A stretch of 10,172 nt of DNA, from positions 1 to 10,172 of the forward strand of contig CATPCA010000285.1 of assembly GCA_955652545.1 (NCBI GenBank), written 5' to 3'. Every line of letters starts with the position of its first letter. Positions within the stretch are counted from its first letter, which is position 1. Source of the DNA: Candidatus Dormiibacterota bacterium (GTDB lineage: Bacteria; Chloroflexota; Dormibacteria; UBA8260). Position numbers and translations under genes: made by a program. The notes beneath the pieces were generated by a model that was given only the letters and a program-made list of their open reading frames with translations, had not been told where the DNA came from and searched no databases. This document shows, in pieces, positions 1 to 6,692 of this stretch.

Positions 1-1
1 C

Positions 2-406
2 AGCAAGTGGCTGGTCACGCAGCACATCGCACTGGGCAGCCAGGTCCCGGCCAGCGGCCCCGTCACCATCCACAACATCGAGAACCGCGGCGCAGCCTTC
101 GGCCTCTTCCCCCAATTGCAGGTCGTCTTCCTGGTGGTGGCCGCAGCCGTCGCCCTCTACATCCTGGTTGCCGGCCGACGCTTCGGTCCCGGTGTGTTCC
201 CGCAGGTGTTGCTCGGCTGCGTCCTCGGCGGCGCGATCGCCAACGCTCTCGATCGATTCGTGCAGGGATATGTCGTCGACTTCATCGACCTGCAGAGGTG
301 GCCGGTGTTCAACGTCGCCGACATGGCGATCGTCCTCGGCATCCTCCTCGGCGTGCTGACGCTGCGCACCTCAACGCCAGGCCACAGCCGCGACGGCGCG
401 GCGTGA
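2..406 (+). CDS. lspA: Lipoprotein signal peptidase II (LspA), 5' end missing
   Basis: This is the C-terminal 134 residues of prolipoprotein signal peptidase, the membrane aspartic protease that removes the signal peptide of lipoproteins after diacylglyceryl attachment to the lipobox cysteine. Visible family marks are the ENRGAAFG block (residues 27-34 of the fragment), NALDRF with the first catalytic Asp (84) and FNVAD with the second (107). Hydrophobic stretches at about 41-57, 67-82 and 108-121 fit the later membrane helices. The fragment opens with SKW, a typical continuation of the D-x-x-SKW motif near the first helix, so about 25-30 residues lie outside the window; family members are about 160 aa. 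The frame is open from base 2, and the reading frame, not an internal TTG or ATG, sets the call. The stop overlaps the next start as GTGA (403-406), suggesting coupled translation. Confidence 0.93.
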   Translation, partial: SKWLVTQHIALGSQVPASGPVTIHNIENRGAAFGLFPQLQVVFLVVAAAVALYILVAGRRFGPGVFPQVLLGCVLGGAIANALDRFVQGYVVDFIDLQRWPVFNVADMAIVLGILLGVLTLRTSTPGHSRDGAA

Positions 407-1308
407 GCGGACTCGCTGAGCGTGGCGAGCAGGTCAGCCGTCTCGACCTGCGCGTCGCCAGGCAGTCGGGCGTCAGCCGCAGCGCCGCGCAGTTGCTGAT
501 CGCCGGTGGCCACGTGCGGGTCAACGACCGCCCGGCCAAGTCCGGTCAGCGTGTCGGTGCTACCGACGATGTCGTGGTGGTCATCCCACCGGTGGCCGAG
601 CGACGCGCCGACATCGCCGGACCGCGGGTGCCGCTGACCATCGTGTACGAGGATCACGCGCTGGCGGTGATCGACAAGCCGGCGGGGTTGGTGGTGCACC
701 CCGCCCCCGGACACCCCGCGGGTACGCTGGCTGACGGACTCCGGCAGCGGGGCACGACGTGGTCGCAGCTGGGCGGTGAGCAACGGCCCGGCATCGTCCA
801 CCGGCTCGATCGCGACACCAGCGGGTTGCTCGTCGTCGCCAAGACCGAGGCCGCTCACCATGCACTCTCATTGCAACTGCAGCGCCGCACTCTCGGCCGC
901 GTCTACTGGGCGCTGGTGCACGGCACCTTCCGGGAGTCGACCGGCCGCGTCGATGCACCCATCGGGCGAGATCCCGGGCACCGGCAGCGAATGGCCGTCG
1001 TCGACGGCGGCCGGCCCGCGCTGACCGACTTCGCCGTGGTCGAGCGCATGCGTCGCTTCACGCGGCTCGAGATTCGCCTCCTCACCGGGCGCACCCACCA
1101 GATCCGCGTGCACATGGCGTCGATCAGCCACCCGATCGCGGGAGACCCCGTCTACGGGCGGCGCGGTGACCAGATCAGCGCACGGCCCGCGCTGCACGCC
1201 CAGCGCCTCACGTTCCTCCACCCCGACGACGGCCGCCGCTGCGACTTCACCTCGCCGCTGCCCGCCGACCTCGAGGCCGCCCTGGTCTCCGCCGCAGAGG
1301 TCTCCTGA
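403..1308 (+). CDS. rluD: RluA-family 23S rRNA pseudouridine synthase (RluD type)
   Basis: A 301-residue pseudouridine synthase that isomerises specific uridines in large-subunit rRNA. An N-terminal S4 RNA-binding domain spans about residues 12-60 (SRLDLRVARQSGVSR..., then GGHVRVNDRPAK). The catalytic domain follows: the DKPAGLVVHP block at 91-100, the catalytic motif HRLDRDTSGL at 133-142 with nucleophilic Asp136, and GRTHQIRVHMA at 229-239. Length matches RluD/YlyB proteins (about 300-325 aa). The GTG at 403 was chosen because the S4 domain begins just after it and it forms a GTGA overlap with the lspA stop. The frame is open further upstream to base 7, but that part lies over lspA and encodes arginine/proline-rich shadow sequence. 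lspA-rluD adjacency is common in bacteria. The target uridines cannot be read from sequence, so RluD rather than RluC or RluA rests on the S4 domain and context. Confidence 0.95.
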   Translation: MSGLAERGEQVSRLDLRVARQSGVSRSAAQLLIAGGHVRVNDRPAKSGQRVGATDDVVVVIPPVAERRADIAGPRVPLTIVYEDHALAVIDKPAGLVVHPAPGHPAGTLADGLRQRGTTWSQLGGEQRPGIVHRLDRDTSGLLVVAKTEAAHHALSLQLQRRTLGRVYWALVHGTFRESTGRVDAPIGRDPGHRQRMAVVDGGRPALTDFAVVERMRRFTRLEIRLLTGRTHQIRVHMASISHPIAGDPVYGRRGDQISARPALHAQRLTFLHPDDGRRCDFTSPLPADLEAALVSAAEVS

Positions 1309-1904
1309 TGGCGCGCGCGCCCCGCGTGACGACTCAACCAGGCCGGCTGATCGTTCTCTCCGGCCCCAGCGGGGTGGGCAAGGACACAGTCCTGCACGAG
1401 TTGCGCCGCCTCGAACCGAGGCTGCGCTACAGCGTGTCGTACACGACGCGGGCGCCGCGGCCGGGGGAGACGGACGGCGTCTCCTATTCGTTCATCGACG
1501 AGCCGACGTTCAGCAGGATGGCGGAGCGTGGCGAATTCCTCGAGTGGGCCGAGGTGCACGGCCACCTCTACGGCACCGCCGAGGCGCGCGTCAAGGAGGC
1601 GCTGGCACGCGGCGAGGACATCGTGCTCAAGATCGACGTCCAGGGCGCCGCGTGGATCCGTCCCCGAGTCGACGGTGCGCTCTTCATCTTCCTGATGCCC
1701 CCCTCCGAGGATGAGCTGCGCCGCCGCCTGCAAGCCCGTGACACCGAGGATGACGAGTCCGTCGAGCTGCGGGTGCGCAACGCCGTGGCCGAGATGGCCG
1801 AGGGTGCGGCGTACGATCACCGGGTTGTGAACGACCACGTCAACCGCGCCGCGCGCGAAATCCTCGACATCGTGCGCCGTCGCCGGTCGGAGACGGACCG
1901 GTGA
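1308..1904 (+). CDS. gmk: Guanylate kinase
   Basis: A 198-residue cytosolic enzyme that phosphorylates GMP (and dGMP) to the diphosphate with ATP, an essential step for GTP supply. The P-loop is GPSGVGKDT at residues 19-27, with Asp where many homologues have Gly or Ser. The GMP-binding segment is SYTTRAPRPGETDGVSY (44-60), followed by the EFLEWAEVHG block (76-85) and IDVQGA (109-114), all standard. Length is typical (about 190-210 aa). The ATG shares its A with the rluD stop (TGATG, 1306-1310) and has GAGG at 1297-1300, seven bases upstream, so the start is well supported. Its stop overlaps the coaC start as GTGA. In many bacteria rpoZ (RNA polymerase omega) lies directly after gmk; here there is no room for it. 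Confidence 0.97.
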   Translation: MARAPRVTTQPGRLIVLSGPSGVGKDTVLHELRRLEPRLRYSVSYTTRAPRPGETDGVSYSFIDEPTFSRMAERGEFLEWAEVHGHLYGTAEARVKEALARGEDIVLKIDVQGAAWIRPRVDGALFIFLMPPSEDELRRRLQARDTEDDESVELRVRNAVAEMAEGAAYDHRVVNDHVNRAAREILDIVRRRRSETDR

Positions 1905-2470
1905 GCGCACCCGAGCGCCGAGCCGGCCGCGTCGCCGTGCACGTATCCGGAAGCGTGGCCGCGTACAAGGCGTGCGAGGTGATCACCGCGTTGCGCAAGG
2001 AGCGCTGCGAGGTTCGCGTGGCCATGACCGCGGCCGCGAGCCGCTTCATCACGGCGATCACGCTGCAGAGCCTGAGCGGACACCCGGTTCTCGACGACGT
2101 CTGGGAGGAGGCCGGCACCACCCACGGGATGGGCCACATCGACCTGGGCTCATGGGCGGACGTGCACGTCGCCGTCGCCGCGTCGGCCAACCTGATCGCG
2201 CGGCTGGCGCATGGGCTGGCTGACGACGCCGTGACCACGTCTGTGCTGGCGAGCCATGCGCCGCTGCTGGTCGCACCGGCGATGGAGACGGCGATGTGGG
2301 ACCACCCGGCGACGCGCGCCAACGCTGAGGTTCTCCGCGCCCGCGGGGTCACGTTCATCGGGCCGGTGAGCGGCCGGCTGGCCAGCGGCGCCGACGGCAA
2401 CGGCCGCATGGCCGAGGTCTCCGCCGTCGTGGAGGCAACTCTCGCGCAGTTGAGAGCCGGCGGAGCCTGA
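1901..2470 (+). CDS. coaC: Phosphopantothenoylcysteine decarboxylase, stand-alone CoaC
   Basis: A 189-residue flavoprotein of the HFCD family, which decarboxylates 4'-phosphopantothenoylcysteine to 4'-phosphopantetheine in coenzyme A synthesis using FMN. Visible are the N-terminal VHVSGSVAAYK (13-23), GHIDLGSWAD with the expected catalytic His79, ASANLIARLAHGLADD (94-109), APAMETAMW (125-133) and the clamp-like SGRLASGADGNGRM (157-170). Two positions depart from the E. coli Dfp pattern: the Asn of PAMN is Glu129, and the Cys of the ACGD clamp is Ser162. Related high-GC enzymes also vary here, so activity is still likely. The GTG start overlaps the gmk stop (GTGA, 1901-1904), with GGAG at 1889-1892 as a plausible ribosome site. 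CoaC is usually fused to CoaB; here the frame ends 10 bases before the CoaB start. Confidence 0.9.
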   Translation: MSAPERRAGRVAVHVSGSVAAYKACEVITALRKERCEVRVAMTAAASRFITAITLQSLSGHPVLDDVWEEAGTTHGMGHIDLGSWADVHVAVAASANLIARLAHGLADDAVTTSVLASHAPLLVAPAMETAMWDHPATRANAEVLRARGVTFIGPVSGRLASGADGNGRMAEVSAVVEATLAQLRAGGA

Positions 2471-2480
2471 CCCAGCGGCC

Positions 2481-3164
2481 GTGCCCCGACCAGCGCCGAC
2501 GTTTGCCAACCGCCGCGTCGTCGTGACCGCCGGCGGCACTCGCGAGCCCATCGACGCGGTGCGGTACCTCGGCAACCACAGCAGCGGGCGGATGGGCAAC
2601 GCCATCGCGCTTGCCGCGGCCGACCGCGGCGCCGGCGTGACGCTGATCACCACCGTCGCCCCACCCCATGACGCGCGTGTCACCGTGGTCCGCGTGGACA
2701 CCGCCGACGAGATGCATGCGGCGGTGAGAAGTGCGCTGCCGGGGGCCGACGTGCTGCTGATGGCGGCAGCCGTCGCCGACTACCGGGTGGCCGATGTCGC
2801 CGCACGCAAATTGAAGAAACAAGCCTCCCTGACGCTCCAGTTGGTGCCCACCGTCGACATCCTTGGTGGCCTTGCCGGCGACCCGGCCCGCGACGGCGTG
2901 CTCGTCGTCGGTTTCGCCGCCGAGACAGATGACATCGAAGCCAACGCGCTCCGCAAGCTCACCGAGAAGCAACTCGACCTGGTCGTCCTCAACGACGTCT
3001 CGCGTTCGGGGATCGGCATGGGCACCGAGGACAACGAGGTGAGCGTCTTCGACGCCGCCGGCCTGGTGGCTCACATCTCACAGCGCGCCAAGGCGCTGGT
3101 GGCCGTCGCTCTGCTCGACATCGTGGCCGATCGCCTCAGCGCCGCGGTCCGGGTGCGACCATGA
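2481..3164 (+). CDS. coaB: Phosphopantothenate-cysteine ligase, stand-alone CoaB
   Basis: A 227-residue ligase joining cysteine to 4'-phosphopantothenate using a nucleotide triphosphate, the step before CoaC. Motifs run in the usual order: VTAGGTREPIDAVRYL (15-30), the NHSSGRMG block (32-39), AAAVADYR (95-102), the lysine motif RKLKK (109-113), GFAAETDDIEANALRKL (144-160) and VLNDVSRSGIGM (169-180). It equals the C-terminal half of ordinary CoaBC, complete with its Rossmann-like fold. GTG 2481 is the first start in frame upstream of the conserved strand, but no good Shine-Dalgarno sequence sits in front of it: GGAG at 2462-2465 is 15 bases away. The frame stays open back to 2454, overlapping the end of coaC, so this may instead be the second half of a fused gene broken by a one-base shift. 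The stop overlaps priA as ATGA (3161-3164). Confidence 0.9.
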   Translation: MPRPAPTFANRRVVVTAGGTREPIDAVRYLGNHSSGRMGNAIALAAADRGAGVTLITTVAPPHDARVTVVRVDTADEMHAAVRSALPGADVLLMAAAVADYRVADVAARKLKKQASLTLQLVPTVDILGGLAGDPARDGVLVVGFAAETDDIEANALRKLTEKQLDLVVLNDVSRSGIGMGTEDNEVSVFDAAGLVAHISQRAKALVAVALLDIVADRLSAAVRVRP

Positions 3165-5218
3165 CGGCGCAGATCACGCCGGAGGCCACCACCGCCGTTG
3201 TCGAGGACGCACCCGTCACCTACATCGCCGTCGTGCCCGACACCGGAGCGATCCTTCCCCAGGACCATTTCACCTACGCGGTGCCCGCCGGCCTCGCCGC
3301 CGCCGCGGTGCCCGGCGCTCGCGTCGAGGTCACGTTCGGGCGGCGGGACGTGCTCGGGTACGTCGTCGGCCCGGAACGGGAGATGACCAGCGGTGAGGCG
3401 AGGCTGATCGCCGCGGTCCTCGACGAGCCGCCGATCCTCGACCCGGCCGCCCTCGCGCTGGCACGCTGGATCGCCGAGCGCTACTGCTCGCCGCTGGGCG
3501 AGGTGATCAGAGCAATGCTCCCCAAGGGCGTTCGAGCGGCGCGACCGGGCGGCCGCAAGCGCCGGCCGCGCACCACGTCCGCGGCAATGCACGCCGCCAG
3601 GGCCGGGGAGGCCGAGCCTGGCGAGACCCCCCCCGCGCTGACCGAGCCGCAACGCGCCGCCGCCGCGCCGTTGCTCGACGCGATCGCCGCCGGCACCCAC
3701 CGCCGCGTTCTGCTCCACGGCGTCACCGGGGCGGGCAAGACCGAGGTGTACCTCGTCGCCATCGCCGCCGCGCTGGCGGCCGGGCGCCAGGCGATCGTGA
3801 TGGTGCCCGAGATCGCGCTGACCCCGCAGACCATCCGGCGGTTCGCGGCGAGGTTCCCCGGTCGGGTTGCGGTGCTGCACTCGGGGCTCACCGACTCGGA
3901 GCGCGCGGGCGAGTGGCGTCGCATCCGTGACGGCAGCCTCGACGTCGTGGTGGGCTCACGGAGCGCCGTCTTCGCCCCGCTGCCGCGCCTCGGCGTCATC
4001 GTGGTCGACGAGGAGGACGCCGGCGCCTACAAGCAGGACCGCATCCCGCGCTACCACGCCGTCGACACAGCCCTCGAGCGCGGCCGCCTGGAGCAGGTAC
4101 CCGTGGTGCTGGGCAGCGCCACCCCGAGGGTGGAGACGTACTACGCGGCCCACACCGGGGGTTTCGAGCTGGTCAGGCTCGACGAGCGCATCAGCGGACG
4201 CCCGCTGCCGCCGATCGAGGTGGTCGACCTGCGCGAGGAGCTGCATGCGGGCAACCGCAGCCCGCTGTCGCTCGAGCTCGTCCGCGCCTTCCGCGAATGT
4301 CACGACGCCGGCGGCCAGTCGATCCTCTTCCTCAACCGCCGCGGCAGCGCGACAGTGGTGGTGTGCCGCAACTGTGGCGAGGCGGTGAGCTGCGACAGCT
4401 GCAGCGTGTCACTGGTGTATCACGCGCAGCGCCGACGCTGCGACTGCCATTACTGCGGCAGCTCACGGCCCCTTCCAGAGGTCTGTCCCAGTTGCCGGTC
4501 AACGGCCATTCGCGGATTGGGGATGGGCACCGAGCGGCTGGAGGCTGAGGTGCACGAACGTTTTCCCGACGTGCGCCTCCTGCGCATGGACCGCGACACC
4601 ACGGCCACGCGCGATGCCTACTTCACCATCTACGACCAGTTCGCTCGCCACGAGGCGGACTGCCTCATCGGCACCCAGATGGTCGCCAAGGGCTGGGACC
4701 TCGGCAACGTCCGGCTGGTTGGGATCGTCAACGCCGACGTCTCATTGCACTTTCCCGATTACCGGAGCGGCGAGTCGACGTTCTCTCTGCTGACCCAGGT
4801 GGCGGGACGGGCGGGCCGTGGCGACGAGCCGGCGCGGGTCATCCTCCAGACATACAGCCCGCAGCACTACGCGGTGCGGCACGCGACGAAGCACGATTAC
4901 CTGTCATTCGCGCGCGAGGAGATCCGCGTCCGCAGGGCGCTTCACTTTCCCCCCTACACGCGCATGGTCGTGTGCACCGTTGCCAACCGCGAGGACGCGC
5001 GCGCCGAGCTCGACGCTCGCCGGGCGCTCGCGGAGGTGTCTGATAAACTCGGCGCTGGGTCGGGACTTGACGTCCTCGGGCCGACTCCCGCCTTCCTGCA
5101 CCGGTTGCGGGGCGAGTTCCGTTGGCAGATCACGGTGCGGGGCGAGGCGATCGAGAGGGCATTCCCGCACCTGCCGCGTGGCCGCGGCTGGAGCATCGAC
5201 GTTGATCCAGGACCCTGA
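3161..5218 (+). CDS. priA: Primosomal protein N' (PriA), replication restart helicase
   Basis: A 685-residue superfamily 2 DNA helicase that recognises stalled forks and reloads the replicative helicase. The N-terminal DNA-binding domain (about 18-120) includes HFTYAVP and GARVEVTFGRR. Helicase features are Walker A GVTGAGKT (187-194), Walker B VVDEED (281-286) followed by AGAYKQ, GSATP (318-322), RMDRDTT (475-481), MVAKGWDLGN (507-516) and QVAGRAGR (546-553). Between helicase lobes lie paired zinc-binding cysteines C402/C405, C411/C414, C429/C432 and C442/C445, with C427 extra. The C-terminus keeps the GEFRWQI block. Two oddities: the usual DEEH is DEED, and only about 40 basic, low-complexity residues (121-160) separate the N-terminal domain from the helicase, so the winged-helix domain of E. 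coli PriA seems missing or much reduced. The ATG overlaps the coaB stop. The intact Walker A contrasts with many actinobacterial PriA proteins. Confidence 0.95.
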   Translation: MTAQITPEATTAVVEDAPVTYIAVVPDTGAILPQDHFTYAVPAGLAAAAVPGARVEVTFGRRDVLGYVVGPEREMTSGEARLIAAVLDEPPILDPAALALARWIAERYCSPLGEVIRAMLPKGVRAARPGGRKRRPRTTSAAMHAARAGEAEPGETPPALTEPQRAAAAPLLDAIAAGTHRRVLLHGVTGAGKTEVYLVAIAAALAAGRQAIVMVPEIALTPQTIRRFAARFPGRVAVLHSGLTDSERAGEWRRIRDGSLDVVVGSRSAVFAPLPRLGVIVVDEEDAGAYKQDRIPRYHAVDTALERGRLEQVPVVLGSATPRVETYYAAHTGGFELVRLDERISGRPLPPIEVVDLREELHAGNRSPLSLELVRAFRECHDAGGQSILFLNRRGSATVVVCRNCGEAVSCDSCSVSLVYHAQRRRCDCHYCGSSRPLPEVCPSCRSTAIRGLGMGTERLEAEVHERFPDVRLLRMDRDTTATRDAYFTIYDQFARHEADCLIGTQMVAKGWDLGNVRLVGIVNADVSLHFPDYRSGESTFSLLTQVAGRAGRGDEPARVILQTYSPQHYAVRHATKHDYLSFAREEIRVRRALHFPPYTRMVVCTVANREDARAELDARRALAEVSDKLGAGSGLDVLGPTPAFLHRLRGEFRWQITVRGEAIERAFPHLPRGRGWSIDVDPGP

Positions 5219-5223
5219 GGTGA
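5217..5223 (+). promoter_or_regulatory. Ribosome binding site of def
   Basis: GAGGTGA lies across the end of the priA stop codon, with GAGG six bases and the whole motif three bases before the GTG at 5227. It is one of the better Shine-Dalgarno matches in the left cluster and supports GTG 5227 as the def start. Confidence 0.6.
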
Positions 5224-5226
5224 CCC

Positions 5227-5742
5227 GTGGCACTGCTTCCCATCGTCCTCTCCACTGACGCGGATCCCGTCCTCACCACCAGGGCGACCCGGATCCCTCG
5301 CGTCGATGACGCCATCCGCAAGCTCATGGACGACATGGTCGAAACCATGATCGACGCGCACGGCGCCGGCCTCGCCGCCCCGCAGGTGGGCGTGTCGCAT
5401 CGGGTCATCGTGCTACGCGTCGACAACCAGGTGTACCAGCTCGCCAACCCCGAGATGGTGCGCTGCGAGGGTGAGCAGACCGGCATCGAGGGCTGCCTGT
5501 CTGTCCCCGGACTGATCGGCGAGGTGACCCGCTGCGAGCGCGTCGTCGCCAAGGGGCTCAATCGCCACGGCAAGGAGATCCGGGTCAAAGGCGATGGTTT
5601 GCTGGCTCGCGCCATCCAACACGAGATCGATCACCTCGACGGAATCCTGTTCACCACCAAGGTGATCGAGGGCACCCTGCGCAGCTGGGACCCGGCCGAC
5701 GAGGAGCAAGCCGAGGCGCTCGAGGGCGAGCTCGTCGGCTGA
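5227..5742 (+). CDS. def: Peptide deformylase
   Basis: A 171-residue metalloenzyme that removes the formyl group from the N-terminal methionine of new proteins at the ribosome exit. All three family motifs are intact: GAGLAAPQ (46-53), EGCLSVP (88-94) with metal-ligand Cys90, and QHEIDH (131-136), where His132 and His136 bind the metal and Glu133 is the catalytic base. Length is usual for the family (about 165-190 aa). The protein begins MALLPIVLSTDADPVL, a standard deformylase opening, which together with the upstream GAGGTGA supports the GTG start. It is followed after 28 bases by fmt, the enzyme that adds the formyl group; def-fmt pairing is classical. The C-terminal tail (about 155-171) is acidic and probably not part of the catalytic core. 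Confidence 0.97.
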   Translation: MALLPIVLSTDADPVLTTRATRIPRVDDAIRKLMDDMVETMIDAHGAGLAAPQVGVSHRVIVLRVDNQVYQLANPEMVRCEGEQTGIEGCLSVPGLIGEVTRCERVVAKGLNRHGKEIRVKGDGLLARAIQHEIDHLDGILFTTKVIEGTLRSWDPADEEQAEALEGELVG

Positions 5743-5756
5743 TCGCGGCTGTGCGC

Positions 5757-5761
5757 GAGGA
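5757..5761 (+). promoter_or_regulatory. Ribosome binding site of fmt
   Basis: GAGGA lies nine bases before ATG 5771 and six bases before GTG 5768. It supports initiation here but does not decide between the two adjacent start codons. Confidence 0.5.
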
Positions 5762-5770
5762 CGCGTCGTG

Positions 5771-6688
5771 ATGCGCATCGTCTACTGCGGGACCGCCGAC
5801 TTCGCGGTGCCCTCGCTGCATGCGCTCGCGGAGTCACACGAGGTGGTCGCCGTTGTGACCCAACCCGACCGGCCGGGGTCCCGCGGGCGCCCCGCGCGTC
5901 GGCCCGTCGGCGACGCCGCGTCGCTGCTCGGTCTGCCGGTGCTGCGACCGGAGCGCATCCGTGCCCCGGAGAGCGTTGCCGAGATCGTCGACCTCGCTCC
6001 CGACGCGCTGGTTGTTGCCGCCTATGGCCAGATCATTCCGGCCGCGCTGCTCGAGGCTCCCGCATACGGCGGCGTCAACGTGCACGGCTCGCTGCTGCCG
6101 CGCTGGCGCGGTGCGGCACCCGTCGCCGCGGCCATCCTCGCCGGTGACACGCGCACCGGCGTGTCGATCATGCGCATGGACGCGGGGCTCGACACCGGCG
6201 CGGTGTACGCCACGCGCGAGATCCCCATCGCGGCGACGGACACCACCCCGCTCCTCACCGAGCGTCTCGCTGCGCACGGCGCCGGCCTGCTGCTCGAGGT
6301 GCTCGAGGCGGTCGGCGCCGGCACCGCGGTGGCGACGCCGCAGGACGATGCGCTCGCGACCCTTGCGCCGCGGCTCTCCCGCGACGACGGCCGCATTGAG
6401 TGGTCCTCCTCCTCGGCTGTGGACGTCGACCGGAATGTCCGCGCGCTGCTGCCCTGGCCCGGCACCACCGCGCCGCTGGGCGGCCGGCGCGTTCGCCTTC
6501 TCGCCGGGCAGGTCAGCGGCGACAGCGCTTCGGGAGAGGTGGCTGTGGGCGAGGTCGTCGCCGCCGTGGGGGACGCGGTGGACGTCGCCACCGCGGCAGG
6601 TATGTACCGCTTGGCCTTCGTGCAACCCCCCGGGGGGCGCCCGATGAGCGCCGCGGCCTACCTCCGCGGACGCCGGACGGCGGGGTAA
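5771..6688 (+). CDS. fmt: Methionyl-tRNA formyltransferase
   Basis: A 305-residue enzyme that transfers a formyl group from 10-formyltetrahydrofolate to the methionine on initiator tRNA. The N-terminal catalytic domain opens with MRIVYCGTADFAVPSL (usually GTPDF; here Ala replaces Pro). The signature NVHGSLLPRWRGAAP spans 103-117, and the catalytic triad is Asn103, His105 and Asp141 (in MDAGLDTGA), which align with E. coli Asn108, His110 and Asp146. The C-terminal tRNA-binding domain (about 203-300) shows the I-E-W and R-A-L-P-P-G-like landmarks (RIEW at 208-211; NVRALLPWPGT at 222-232). ATG 5771 is preferred because homologues start at this methionine; the directly preceding GTG 5768 would add one residue. 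It is paired functionally with def upstream and followed after four bases by smpB. Confidence 0.96.
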   Translation: MRIVYCGTADFAVPSLHALAESHEVVAVVTQPDRPGSRGRPARRPVGDAASLLGLPVLRPERIRAPESVAEIVDLAPDALVVAAYGQIIPAALLEAPAYGGVNVHGSLLPRWRGAAPVAAAILAGDTRTGVSIMRMDAGLDTGAVYATREIPIAATDTTPLLTERLAAHGAGLLLEVLEAVGAGTAVATPQDDALATLAPRLSRDDGRIEWSSSSAVDVDRNVRALLPWPGTTAPLGGRRVRLLAGQVSGDSASGEVAVGEVVAAVGDAVDVATAAGMYRLAFVQPPGGRPMSAAAYLRGRRTAG

Positions 6689-6692
6689 CGCC

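Noticed and set aside
7..402. Open frame upstream of the rluD GTG that would add over 130 residues
   Set aside because: It overlaps lspA in another frame, is Arg/Pro-rich and lacks family motifs; the S4 domain begins right after GTG 403. High GC leaves few chance stops.
2462..2474. Programmed +1 frameshift at the end of coaC, as in prfB
   Set aside because: The stop context TGA-C and the upstream GGAG fit, but GCC is a poor slippery codon because its tRNA would not re-pair with the shifted CCU. Kept only as one option in the coaC/coaB finding.
3071..3880. Minus-strand open frame of 269 codons opposite coaB and priA
   Set aside because: Composition is Gly/Arg/His-rich low complexity and it lies against two well-conserved genes; it is a GC-driven antisense shadow.
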